DNA of 38,651 nt, taken from NCBI RefSeq assembly GCF_030693625.1, contig NZ_JAUYAF010000071.1, forward strand, positions 1 through 38,651. The letters run 5' to 3'. Both the position numbers and the translations under genes were made by a program. Below the pieces are notes generated by a model, which saw nothing but the letters and a program-made list of their open reading frames with translations, was not told where the DNA came from and did not search any database. Every line of letters begins with the position of its first letter. Positions within the stretch are counted from its first letter, which is position 1. Source of the stretch: Phenylobacterium sp. Lineage in GTDB: Bacteria > Pseudomonadota > Alphaproteobacteria > Caulobacterales > Caulobacteraceae. Shown piece by piece: positions 7,932 through 15,090 of this stretch.

Positions 7932-9194
7932 ATGACCGAGACTCTCCCCGACGGCCCGGCCGAACCCGCCACCCTTCGCGAGCTGATGAAGCGGCGCGAC
8001 TACGTGCTGTTCTGGATAGGTCGCGTCGGCGCGACCCTGGGAGTGCAGATCCAGAGCGTCGCCCTGGGATGGCAGATGTACGCCGTGGCCCGCGAGACCA
8101 TGGATGTGAAGCAGTCGGCCTTCTATGTCGGCATGATCGGCCTGGCCGCCTTCATCCCGGTCCTGCTGCTGTCACCGATCGCCGGCGAGACCGCCGACCG
8201 CCACGACCGGCGCAAGGTGCTGCTGCTCTGCTACACGGGCGAGATCGCCACCGCGGTCACCCTGGCCCTGGCCTCGATCTACGATTTCGCCAGCATCCCG
8301 CTGCTGCTGGTGCTCTCGGCCCTGTTCGGCGCCAGCCGCGCCTTCATGGGCCCGTCAGCCACCGCGCTGGCTCCCATGCTGGTGCCGCGCAGCCTGCTGC
8401 CCCGGGCCATCGCGCTGAATTCCCTGGCCTGGCAAGGAGGCTCCATCGTCGGGCCGGCCATCGGCGGCCTGCTGCTGGCCCACTCCACCGGCCTCTCCTA
8501 CTCCGTCACCACGGTGCTCTACGGCCTGTCGTTCGTGTGCGTCTTCATGATCCGCGCCGTGACCAAGCCGATCGTCCAGGCGGGCTCCCGCTGGGCCCTG
8601 ATCAAGGAGGGGCTGGTCTATACCTGGACCAACAAGATCGTCTTCGGCGCCATCTCGCTGGACATGTTCGCCGTGCTCCTGGGCGGAGCGACAGCCCTGC
8701 TGCCGGTGTTCGCGCGCGACGTCCTGCATGTCGGGCCAGAGGGCTTTGGCCTGCTCCGGGCAGGCCCGGCCATCGGCGCCACCCTGGTGGCGGTGGTCCT
8801 GGCCACCCGGCCGATCCGCCAGCACGCGGGGCTCACCATGTTCGCGGGCGTGGCGGTGTTCGGAATGGCCACCATCGTCTTTGGCCTTTCAAAGTCCCTG
8901 CCGCTGTCGGTGGCGGCCCTGGCCGTCCTGGGGGGCGCCGACATGCTCAGCGTCTATGTCCGCCAGACCCTCGTGCAGATCGTGACTCCCGACCACATGC
9001 GCGGCCGGGTCGCCGCCGTATCGTCGCTGTTCATCGGGGCGTCCAACGAACTGGGGGAATTCGAGAGCGGCGTGGTGGCGCGATTCTTTGGCCCGGTCGG
9101 CGCGGCGGTTTTCGGTGGCGTTGGCGCGTTGATCGTGACCGGCGTCTGGGCGAAACTGTTTCCAGCCTTGCGCAAGGCCGACAGGCTCGAATAA
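7932..9194 (+). CDS. MFS transporter, enterobactin-exporter-like (MFS_3 type)
   Basis: A 420-residue protein with about 12 membrane helices and the loop 2-3 motif GETADRHDRRKVL, typical of the major facilitator family. The layout RDYVLFWIGRVGATLGVQIQ at the first helix and a short C-terminal tail match the EntS/MFS_3 group of putative drug or siderophore exporters. An in-frame ATG at 7869 would add 21 residues (MWPARQ...) that do not look like a transporter N-terminus, so 7932 was chosen, with some doubt because neither start has a strong ribosome site. Substrate unknown. Confidence 0.87.
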   Translation: MTETLPDGPAEPATLRELMKRRDYVLFWIGRVGATLGVQIQSVALGWQMYAVARETMDVKQSAFYVGMIGLAAFIPVLLLSPIAGETADRHDRRKVLLLCYTGEIATAVTLALASIYDFASIPLLLVLSALFGASRAFMGPSATALAPMLVPRSLLPRAIALNSLAWQGGSIVGPAIGGLLLAHSTGLSYSVTTVLYGLSFVCVFMIRAVTKPIVQAGSRWALIKEGLVYTWTNKIVFGAISLDMFAVLLGGATALLPVFARDVLHVGPEGFGLLRAGPAIGATLVAVVLATRPIRQHAGLTMFAGVAVFGMATIVFGLSKSLPLSVAALAVLGGADMLSVYVRQTLVQIVTPDHMRGRVAAVSSLFIGASNELGEFESGVVARFFGPVGAAVFGGVGALIVTGVWAKLFPALRKADRLE

Positions 9195-9228
9195 CAGTCT
9201 GCGAATTATATTTCAGGGAGATTGGTTC

Positions 9229-10143
9229 ATGGGTGCTCTTTCAGGCAAAGTTGTTCTTGTTACGGGCGGCGGCAACGGTATCGGCCGCGATTGCGCTCTG
9301 ATCGCCGCGCAGGAAGGCGCGAAGGTCGTCGTCAACGATTTGGGCGGCAGCCTGAAGGGCGAAGACGAAGGTTCGGCCGGTCCGGCTGAGTCCGTCGCCC
9401 AGGAAATCCGCGCCGCGGGCGGTGAAGCGGTTTCCAACTCCGACAGCGTCACCGACCTCGACGCCGTCTACGGCATGGTCGAGCAGGCCAAGAAGGAGTT
9501 CGGCGGTCTGCACGCCGTGATCAATCCCGCCGGCATCCTGCGCGACGTGATGTTCCACAAGATGACCGAAGCCGAGTGGGACTCCGTCATCGCCGTCCAC
9601 ATGCGCGGCTCCTTCAATGTGGCCCGCGCCACCATCGAGCTGTTCCGCGAGCAGAACGACGGCGCCTACATGTTCTTCACCTCGACCTCGGGCCTGCTGG
9701 GCAACATCGGCCAGGCCAACTACGGCGCGGCCAAGATGGGCATCGCCGGCCTGTCGCGGATCATCGCCATGGAAGGCGCCCGCAACAACGTGCGTTCGAA
9801 CTGCGTGGCCCCGGTCGCCTGGACCCGCATGACCCAGTCGGTGCCGGTGAAGGATGAAGCCGCCGCCGCCCGTCGCGCCGTGATGGCCGAGAAGATCCGC
9901 GCCGACCAGCCGGCCCGCTTCTCGGTGGCCATGATCACCCCGGCCGCCGCCAGCGTCTCGGGCCAGATCTTCGGCTCCTCGGGCGAAACCATCACCCTCT
10001 ACTCGCAGCCGCGGCCCATCGAGACCGTGACCAAGGAAGAGGGCTGGACCGTCGACAGCATCATCAAGGAAGCCATTCCCGCGATGGCGCCGAAGTTCTT
10101 CCCGGTCCAACGCCCGGCTCCGGCCCCGGCGCCCGCCGCCTAA
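9229..10143 (+). CDS. SDR family dehydrogenase, 3-hydroxyacyl-CoA dehydrogenase/17beta-HSD4-like
   Basis: A 304-residue short-chain dehydrogenase. The NAD-binding glycine motif TGGGNGIG is at 12-19, the cofactor-specificity segment VVNDLGG at 34-40 and the catalytic set Ser152, Tyr165, Lys169 (YGAAK). The DLGG segment and the spacing resemble the (3R)-hydroxyacyl-CoA dehydrogenase domain of multifunctional enzyme type 2. The usual NNAG is NPAG here (99-102). The C-terminus ends in a Pro/Ala-rich tail (PAPAPAPAA). AGGGAG lies about 9 nt before the ATG. A strong intrinsic terminator follows, so it is probably monocistronic or ends the MFS unit (34 bp gap). Confidence 0.88.
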   Translation: MGALSGKVVLVTGGGNGIGRDCALIAAQEGAKVVVNDLGGSLKGEDEGSAGPAESVAQEIRAAGGEAVSNSDSVTDLDAVYGMVEQAKKEFGGLHAVINPAGILRDVMFHKMTEAEWDSVIAVHMRGSFNVARATIELFREQNDGAYMFFTSTSGLLGNIGQANYGAAKMGIAGLSRIIAMEGARNNVRSNCVAPVAWTRMTQSVPVKDEAAAARRAVMAEKIRADQPARFSVAMITPAAASVSGQIFGSSGETITLYSQPRPIETVTKEEGWTVDSIIKEAIPAMAPKFFPVQRPAPAPAPAA

Positions 10144-10170
10144 GAACCGACGTTTCGACACGACGATCAG

Positions 10171-10199
10171 GACCCCGGTCGAAAGGCCGGGGTCTTTTT
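10171..10199 (+). terminator. Intrinsic terminator after the SDR gene
   Basis: GACCCCGGTC and GGCCGGGGTC form a 10-bp stem (one T-G wobble) closed by a GAAA tetraloop, followed directly by TTTTT. It lies 27 bp after the SDR stop. The T-tract touches the stop codon of the convergent GNAT gene. Confidence 0.93.
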
Positions 10200-10807
10200 C
10201 ATGCCTGCTGCAAGGCCTGCCACTGGTCCCGCGTCAGCTCCCAGTAGAGCGACCGACGGACCGTGCCGTCGGGACGCACACTGTCGCGCTCCCCCATGCG
10301 CACGAAGCCGGCCGCCTCGATGACCCGGGCGGAGCGGACATTGTCCAGGGCTGCGGTCAAACCCACCAGCCGCACCCCCAGGGCTTCGAACATCCAGCCG
10401 AACGACCGCGCCGCGCCCGCACTGCCTTGGCCGCGGCTCTGCAGGTCCGCGCGGCGTCCGCCGACGATCTCGGCCGAGGACCGGTCGGGCCAGACCGAGA
10501 ATCGCGAATAGCCGGCCACCTCGCCGACCGGGTCCAGAGAGACAAACAGGATCGCCTCGCCCTTCTGGCGCAGGGCTTCGGCCTCCGCCACCCAGGCGCT
10601 CACCGTCTCGGCGTTGATCGGCCTGGGCAGGTCATAGATGGGTCCGGAGACCGCCGGATCGCTGAGCAGGGTCACGAGGCCCGCCACATGCTCGGGACCG
10701 GCCAGCACGCTGTCGGGAGAGCCTGGCTGGGCGGTCCGCACGGCCTGGCGGATCGCCGCCTCCTCCTCGGGGGTGGCCCTCAGGACCGTCTTCGGCGGCG
10801 CGCTCAT
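10199..10807 (-). CDS. GNAT family N-acetyltransferase (RimJ/RimL-like)
   Basis: A 202-residue acetyltransferase-like protein. The C-terminal half shows the GNAT core: a strand with EVAGYSRFSVWP, an altered acetyl-CoA loop around SRGQGSAGAARSFGWMFEALG and LTAALDNVRSARVIEAAGFVRMGE, the motif of RimJ/RimL-type enzymes that act on protein N-termini or small molecules. The first 70 residues are less typical. It converges on the SDR gene, sharing its terminator region. Its start is 71 bp from the divergent gene at 10879. Substrate unknown. Confidence 0.8.
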   Translation of the reverse strand: MSAPPKTVLRATPEEEAAIRQAVRTAQPGSPDSVLAGPEHVAGLVTLLSDPAVSGPIYDLPRPINAETVSAWVAEAEALRQKGEAILFVSLDPVGEVAGYSRFSVWPDRSSAEIVGGRRADLQSRGQGSAGAARSFGWMFEALGVRLVGLTAALDNVRSARVIEAAGFVRMGERDSVRPDGTVRRSLYWELTRDQWQALQQA

Positions 10808-10878
10808 CGGCTCCTCCCAGGGCGGGCTCTTGCTGGCCCGAAACTTGCGTAACCTTAACCGGTAGCCCGGAGTTTCGC

Positions 10879-11298
10879 ATGTCTATTTCCGCCATCGGCG
10901 CCTCCGTGCTGGGCGCGCTTTTGCCCGCAGCCGCTGACGTGGTCAGCAAGCCCGCGAGCGCGGCGGACATCGCCGCCGTGAAGGCCGCAGAGTCGAAGAC
11001 CAGGACCCAGGCGACCCTCGACGCCATACGCGAGAAGGGAATCTACCAGTGGGCGCAGGAGGTGAAGGCCGAGAAGCTGAAGGAGAAGCTGCGCGCCGAG
11101 ATCCTGGAATCCCGGGGCACAAGCGAGGGCGACCTGGCCAAGCTCGATCCCAAGCAGCGGGCGTCGACAGAGTCATCCATCGCGGAAGAACTTGCCCGGC
11201 GGATCAAGGAAGCCATGCTGGAAATGCTCGAGAACCAGGCCAAGGCTGATCCCGAGGGCAAACAGGCCGGCCCGGCGATCATCGACATCAAGGTCTAG
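10879..11298 (+). CDS. Small charged helical protein of unknown function
   Basis: A 139-residue protein I do not recognise. The first 25 residues are Ala/Ser-rich and weakly hydrophobic (MSISAIGASVLGALLPAAAD). From about 30 to 120 it is dominated by Lys/Glu/Ala-rich segments with strong helix character (AQEVKAEKLKEKLRAEI and EELARRIKEAMLEMLENQAK), suggesting a helical hairpin or short coiled coil. The C-terminus is AIIDIKV. GGAG lies about 7 nt before the ATG and codon use matches the neighbours, so it is probably real. Its TAG stop is shared in the palindrome CTAG with the convergent GNAT gene. Confidence 0.75.
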   Translation: MSISAIGASVLGALLPAAADVVSKPASAADIAAVKAAESKTRTQATLDAIREKGIYQWAQEVKAEKLKEKLRAEILESRGTSEGDLAKLDPKQRASTESSIAEELARRIKEAMLEMLENQAKADPEGKQAGPAIIDIKV

Positions 11299-11774
11299 CT
11301 CCGCGCGAGGCTCACCAGCGCCTGGTCGGTCAGGCGGCGCACCGTCCACTCCGTCTGCGCCGCGGCGCCCAGCCCGTCATAGAAGGCGATGGCGGGCGCG
11401 TTCCAGTTGAGCACCGCCCATTCCAGCCGCGCCAGACCCTGCGCCTCGCAACGCTGGGCCAGGGCCCGCAGCAGCGCCTTGCCCGCCCCCAGGCCACGCG
11501 CCTCCGGGACCACGAACAGGTCCTCCAGATAGATCCCGTGCCGGCCCCGGAAAGTCGAGTAGTTGTAGAACCAGATGGCGAAACCCACCGGCGCGCCGTC
11601 CTGCTCGGCGATGTCGCAGAACAGGCGCGGGGTCTCGCCGAACAGGTGACCGGCGAGATCGGCCTCCGTGGCCTCCACCTCGTGCAGCAGCTTTTCGTAG
11701 TCGGCCAGCGCCCGGACAAAACTCATGATGACAACGGTGTCAGCAGCGACGGCGGGGCGGACAGTGACGGCCAT
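11295..11774 (-). CDS. GNAT N-acetyltransferase, diamine/thialysine acetyltransferase-like
   Basis: A 159-residue GNAT enzyme. The stretch FYNYSTFRGRHGIYLEDLFV closely follows spermidine/spermine and thialysine N-acetyltransferases, where this region lines the substrate pocket. It is followed by the acetyl-CoA loop VPEARGLGAGKALL and NAPAIAFYDGLGA. The likely substrate is therefore a small diamine or lysine analogue, but specificity cannot be fixed from sequence. Its stop codon overlaps that of the gene at 10879 on the opposite strand. It starts 36 bp from the divergent TfoX-N gene. Confidence 0.88.
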   Translation of the reverse strand: MAVTVRPAVAADTVVIMSFVRALADYEKLLHEVEATEADLAGHLFGETPRLFCDIAEQDGAPVGFAIWFYNYSTFRGRHGIYLEDLFVVPEARGLGAGKALLRALAQRCEAQGLARLEWAVLNWNAPAIAFYDGLGAAAQTEWTVRRLTDQALVSLARS

Positions 11775-11810
11775 GGCGGCTAGGCTTTCTTCTGGCTTGG
11801 CGAGGAGCGC

Positions 11811-12161
11811 ATGGCGGTCTCACCCGAATTTCTCGACTACATCCTGGAGCAGCTGCAGCCCCTGGGCGGCGTCACCCACCGCCGCATGTTCGGCGGCGTG
11901 GGACTGTCGCGTCACGAGCTGTTCTTCGCCCTGATCGCGCAAGACACCCTCTACCTCAAGGTCGACGACGCCAACCGCCCCGACTTCGAGGCAGCTGGCT
12001 GCGAGCCGTTCAAGCCGTTCGGCGGCGACAAGGCGATGAGCTACTGGACCACGCCGCTGGACGCCCTGGAGGATCCCGAGGTCCTGGCCGCCTGGGCGGG
12101 CAAGGGCCTGGAGGCCGCCGCCCGCGCCAGGACAACGCCCAAGCGCAAGCCTAGCCGATGA
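11811..12161 (+). CDS. TfoX N-terminal domain protein
   Basis: A 116-residue protein covering only the N-terminal TfoX domain, with the family hallmark VTHRRMFGGVGLSRHELFFA around residues 21-40 and YLKVDDANRPDFE after it. The C-terminal helix-hairpin-helix half found in the competence regulator TfoX/Sxy is absent, as in many stand-alone members. A Lys/Arg-rich tail ends the protein. Function of single-domain members is unknown; a role in competence should not be assumed. It overlaps the convergent SDR gene by 11 bp. Confidence 0.88.
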   Translation: MAVSPEFLDYILEQLQPLGGVTHRRMFGGVGLSRHELFFALIAQDTLYLKVDDANRPDFEAAGCEPFKPFGGDKAMSYWTTPLDALEDPEVLAAWAGKGLEAAARARTTPKRKPSR

Positions 12162-13008
12162 CCACGCCCGGCGGCGGGACGGAGTCCGCCGGCACGAAGA
12201 AGTCCGGCATCAATCTGGTGGTCGGATCGACGCGGTACTTGTCGAAATCGCGCTCGCCCTCGGCGTAGAGGAAGCTGTCGTCGATCAGGAAGTTGCCGGT
12301 GAAGTCGCGGGCCGGCTTCTCGAAGATGGCGTGGGCGGCGTCGGCCATGATCTCGACCGTGCGGCACTGCTTCATCCCGTCGTCCCCAGCCAGGGCGAAC
12401 TGGATAGCCGCCGTGGCGATCCCCGTGCGGGGCCACAGCGCATTGAAGGCGATGCCATCGGCCTTGAACTCCGACGCCATGCCCAGGACGCACATGCTCA
12501 TGCCGAACTTGGCCATGGTGTAGGCCACGTGACCCTCGAACCAGCGCGGGCTCATGTCCAGCGGCGGCGACAGCATCAGGACGTGCGGATTGGCGGCGTT
12601 CTTCAGATGCGGAATGCAGGCCTTTGAGGTCAGGTAGGTGCCGCGCGCATTGACCTGGTTCATCAGGTCGTAGCGCTTCATGTCGGTCTGCAGGGTGCCG
12701 GTGAGCTGGATGGCCGAGGCGTTGTTGACGCAGATGTCGATCCCGCCGAAGGCCGCCACGGTCTTCTCCACCGCCTCATAGACGCTGGCCTCGTCGCGGA
12801 CGTCGACGATCAGCGGCAGGGCCTTGCCGCCCGCCGCCTCGATCTCCTTGGCCGCGGAGTAGATAGTGCCGGGAAGGTGCTTGTGCGGCTCGGCGGTCTT
12901 GGCGGCGATGGCGATATTGGCGCCGTCGCGAGCCGCGCGCAGGGCGATGGCCAGGCCGATGCCGCGGCTGGCGCCGGTGACGAAGAGGGTCTTGCCTTGC
13001 AGGCTCAT
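12151..13008 (-). CDS. SDR family oxidoreductase, HSDL2-like
   Basis: A 285-residue short-chain dehydrogenase with TGASRGIG at 11-18, NNAS at 95-98, a candidate Ser147 and the YxxxK pair Tyr163/Lys167 (YTMAK). The segments IAAKTAEPHKHLPGTIYSAA and the PPLDM stretch are typical of hydroxysteroid dehydrogenase-like protein 2 and its bacterial relatives, minus the SCP2 domain of the animal protein. It is the third gene of the ECH-SDR-SDR operon; its ATG overlaps the upstream stop by 4 bp. The physiological substrate is unknown; a fatty or isoprenoid acyl intermediate would fit the neighbours. Confidence 0.9.
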   Translation of the reverse strand: MSLQGKTLFVTGASRGIGLAIALRAARDGANIAIAAKTAEPHKHLPGTIYSAAKEIEAAGGKALPLIVDVRDEASVYEAVEKTVAAFGGIDICVNNASAIQLTGTLQTDMKRYDLMNQVNARGTYLTSKACIPHLKNAANPHVLMLSPPLDMSPRWFEGHVAYTMAKFGMSMCVLGMASEFKADGIAFNALWPRTGIATAAIQFALAGDDGMKQCRTVEIMADAAHAIFEKPARDFTGNFLIDDSFLYAEGERDFDKYRVDPTTRLMPDFFVPADSVPPPGVVIG

Positions 13009-13967
13009 AGTTTCACTCCGGTGGTCTCTTCGGACAGGGCCCAGAGGCGCTCGGCGCTTTCGGGGTCCAGGGCGTGGGGCATGACCCCGGCGTTGGGCTC
13101 CTCGCCCCAGGGCAGGGCCTGGGCCAGGTTTTCCAGGTAGAGGCCGCCGACGCCTTCCAGTTCGTCGCCGATCGCGGCCCAGACGCTGGTGGAGGCGCCC
13201 TGGGCGGGGGTCTTGAACCCTTCCCGGACCACGCCGTCCTCATTCATCCAGCCCATGGCGATCATTTCCTCGCGGGGCAGGTGCCGCTGCAGCGGCGTCA
13301 TGATCCCGCCCGGCATGACCGCGTTGGCGGTTATCCCGAGGTCTGCGAAGCGCTTGTGGTAGCCGACCGCAAACAGGGAATTGGCGGTCTTGGACTGACC
13401 GTAGGATTCCCACTTGTCATACGCCCGCGTGCGATAGTGCGGGTCGTCCCAGTTGATGTCGCTGCGGCGGTGACCGATGGAGGACAGCGAGACCAGGCGC
13501 GCGGTATGTCCCTCCTCGGCCCCGTTCATCAGCGCCCGGGCCAGCCCGATCCCCAGCAGGAAGTGGCCGAAGTGGTTGACGCCGATCTGCATCTCCAGAT
13601 CGTTGGCGGTGTAGCTCTGCGGGCAGGCCATGACGCCGGCGTTGTTGATCAGGATATTGAGGGGCCTATCCCCCCAGGCGCTGACGAAGCCGGCCACCGA
13701 GGCCAGGTCGGAAAGGTCGAGCGCGCCCACCTTGACCCGGTCCTCGCCGATGTCGGCGTTGATGTCGGCGGCGGCCGTCTCACCGGCCTGACGGTTACGC
13801 ACGGCGATGGTGACCTCGGCGCCCGCAGCGGCGAGCGCGCGGGCGGTCTCGACGCCAATGCCGGTCGCTGCGCCGGTGATCACCACCGTGCGGCCGGTGA
13901 GGTCATGATCCTCGGCGATGACGGCGGCGTCGGTGAAGGGCGAGAGGCCGGCGGTGATGCGGGCCAT
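13005..13967 (-). CDS. SDR family dehydrogenase, retinol-dehydrogenase/WWOX-like
   Basis: A 320-residue short-chain dehydrogenase with TGAATGIG at 31-38, NNAG at 108-111, Ser162/163 and Tyr189/Lys193 (YGQSK). The long region after the active site (NSLFAVGYHKRF...) and the extended C-terminus match the retinol dehydrogenase/protochlorophyllide-reductase-like branch. The frame is open further upstream, but the ATG at 13967 lies 1 nt after the stop of the enoyl-CoA hydratase and matches the family N-terminus. The downstream SDR start overlaps its stop. Substrate unknown. Confidence 0.9.
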   Translation of the reverse strand: MARITAGLSPFTDAAVIAEDHDLTGRTVVITGAATGIGVETARALAAAGAEVTIAVRNRQAGETAAADINADIGEDRVKVGALDLSDLASVAGFVSAWGDRPLNILINNAGVMACPQSYTANDLEMQIGVNHFGHFLLGIGLARALMNGAEEGHTARLVSLSSIGHRRSDINWDDPHYRTRAYDKWESYGQSKTANSLFAVGYHKRFADLGITANAVMPGGIMTPLQRHLPREEMIAMGWMNEDGVVREGFKTPAQGASTSVWAAIGDELEGVGGLYLENLAQALPWGEEPNAGVMPHALDPESAERLWALSEETTGVKL

Positions 13968-13968
13968 C

Positions 13969-14748
13969 TCAGCCGACCTTGGTGAAGTCGGGGCCGCGCT
14001 TCTCGGCGAAGGCGGCGAAGGCCTCCTTGGCTTCCGGCGACTTGAGCTGGGCGGCGAAGTGGCGGCCTTCCTCGTCCATGCGGTTGGCGATGGCCTCGCC
14101 GTCACGCATCAGGGCCTTGGTGATGACCACGGCGGCGGGCGGACGGGCGGCCACGGCGTCGGCGGCGGCCTTGGCCCGGGCGCGGAGCTGGTCGGTGGGG
14201 ACCGCCGCATTGGCGATGCCCCAGTCGACGGCCTTCCTCGCATCTACGGCCTCGCCCAGCACGAACATCGAGAAGGCCCGCGCATGGCCGATCCGGGCCG
14301 GCAGGGTCAGGCTCGACGCCGCCTCCGGCACCAGGGCCAGATTGACGAAGGGCGTGGTCAGAAGGGCGTCCTCCGAGATGTAGACGAGGTCGCAATGCAG
14401 CAGCATCGTCACCCCGACGCCGACGGCCCGACCGTTCACGGCGGCCACCAGCGGGGTCTTGGCCCGCGCCAGGGCGGCCAGCAGCGGGTTGCCGCCGCGC
14501 CGCGCCTCATTGGCGCTGGCGTCGCCGGAATTGACGGCGGCGAAGTCCGTGAGATCGTTGCCAGCGGTGAACATGTCCCCATTGGCCTGGATCAGGACGC
14601 AGCGGACCTCCTTGTCGAACTCGGCCTGGTCGATGGCGTCGCCGAGCGCCTGATACATGTCGCGAGTGAGCGCGTTCTTCTTCTCCGGCCGGTTCAGCGT
14701 CAGGGTCAGGACGCCGCCCGACTTCTCGCTCAAGACATGTTCGCTCAT
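13969..14748 (-). CDS. Enoyl-CoA hydratase/isomerase family protein
   Basis: A 259-residue crotonase-fold protein. The two oxyanion-hole segments are visible: FTAGNDLTDF around 59-68 and GRAVGVGVTMLLHCDL around 108-123. The segment LALVPEAASSLTLP is more like delta3-delta2-enoyl-CoA isomerases than classical hydratases, so isomerase activity is an open alternative. GAGGGAG lies about 9 nt before the ATG, a strong ribosome site. It is the first gene of the three-gene operon with two SDRs, suggesting beta-oxidation-type steps on an unusual acyl-CoA. Confidence 0.9.
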   Translation of the reverse strand: MSEHVLSEKSGGVLTLTLNRPEKKNALTRDMYQALGDAIDQAEFDKEVRCVLIQANGDMFTAGNDLTDFAAVNSGDASANEARRGGNPLLAALARAKTPLVAAVNGRAVGVGVTMLLHCDLVYISEDALLTTPFVNLALVPEAASSLTLPARIGHARAFSMFVLGEAVDARKAVDWGIANAAVPTDQLRARAKAAADAVAARPPAAVVITKALMRDGEAIANRMDEEGRHFAAQLKSPEAKEAFAAFAEKRGPDFTKVG

Positions 14749-15090
14749 CAGTCCACTCCCTCGATTTCTTACGTCGTATATTAGGCCGCCGCGCCGGATG
14801 CGATAGCGCGGCCCGGCGATTTTCTTTGCGCCCCGCCGGTCCGAGGAGCTCGCTCGAAGGGTTGGACCAGCCTTTGACGGGGGGCTCGACGACGGCCTCT
14901 TCGAATCCATCCCGCATAGCCCGCCACTCCGACCGGTGTTCCGTCATTGTCGCGCCACAGGTGCTCCGTATCAAACCTCAATACGGTCATGCGCGGCTCA
15001 GTTCAGGCGCCGTTCACGCCAAACTTGATTTGAAGGACGCAGGGGCGCTTAAGTCCGCCCAGAGGAACTACCCCAGGAGAGATCAGGACC
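14749..15090 (-). other. 342-bp intergenic region between divergent genes
   Basis: Separates the enoyl-CoA hydratase operon (minus) from the repeat protein gene (plus). TAATAT within 14776-14783 read on the minus strand could be a -10 element for the operon, and TACGTCGTA at 14770-14778 is a near-palindrome beside it. A CCGTAT/ATACGG inverted repeat lies at 14966-14986. A 69-codon open frame on the minus strand (14781-14990) does not resemble a protein I know. The last 60 bp carry the ribosome site (AGGAGAG-like, about 15073-15081) for the gene at 15091. Confidence 0.5.
14966..14986. repeat. Short inverted repeat upstream of the repeat-protein gene
   Basis: CCGTAT (14966-14971) and ATACGG (14981-14986) are a perfect 6-bp inverted repeat with a 9-nt spacer, 105 bp before the start at 15091. 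It could be an operator or a small hairpin in the leader; chance occurrence is possible. Confidence 0.4.

Noticed and set aside
6585..9194. An 869-codon plus-strand frame ending in the MFS transporter
   Set aside because: The first 449 codons are antisense to the DUF1285 and GNAT genes; the transporter N-terminus is at 7932 or at most 7869.
14781..14990. A 69-codon minus-strand open frame in the intergenic region
   Set aside because: No recognisable domain, Arg-rich composition typical of spurious high-GC frames, and no convincing ribosome site.
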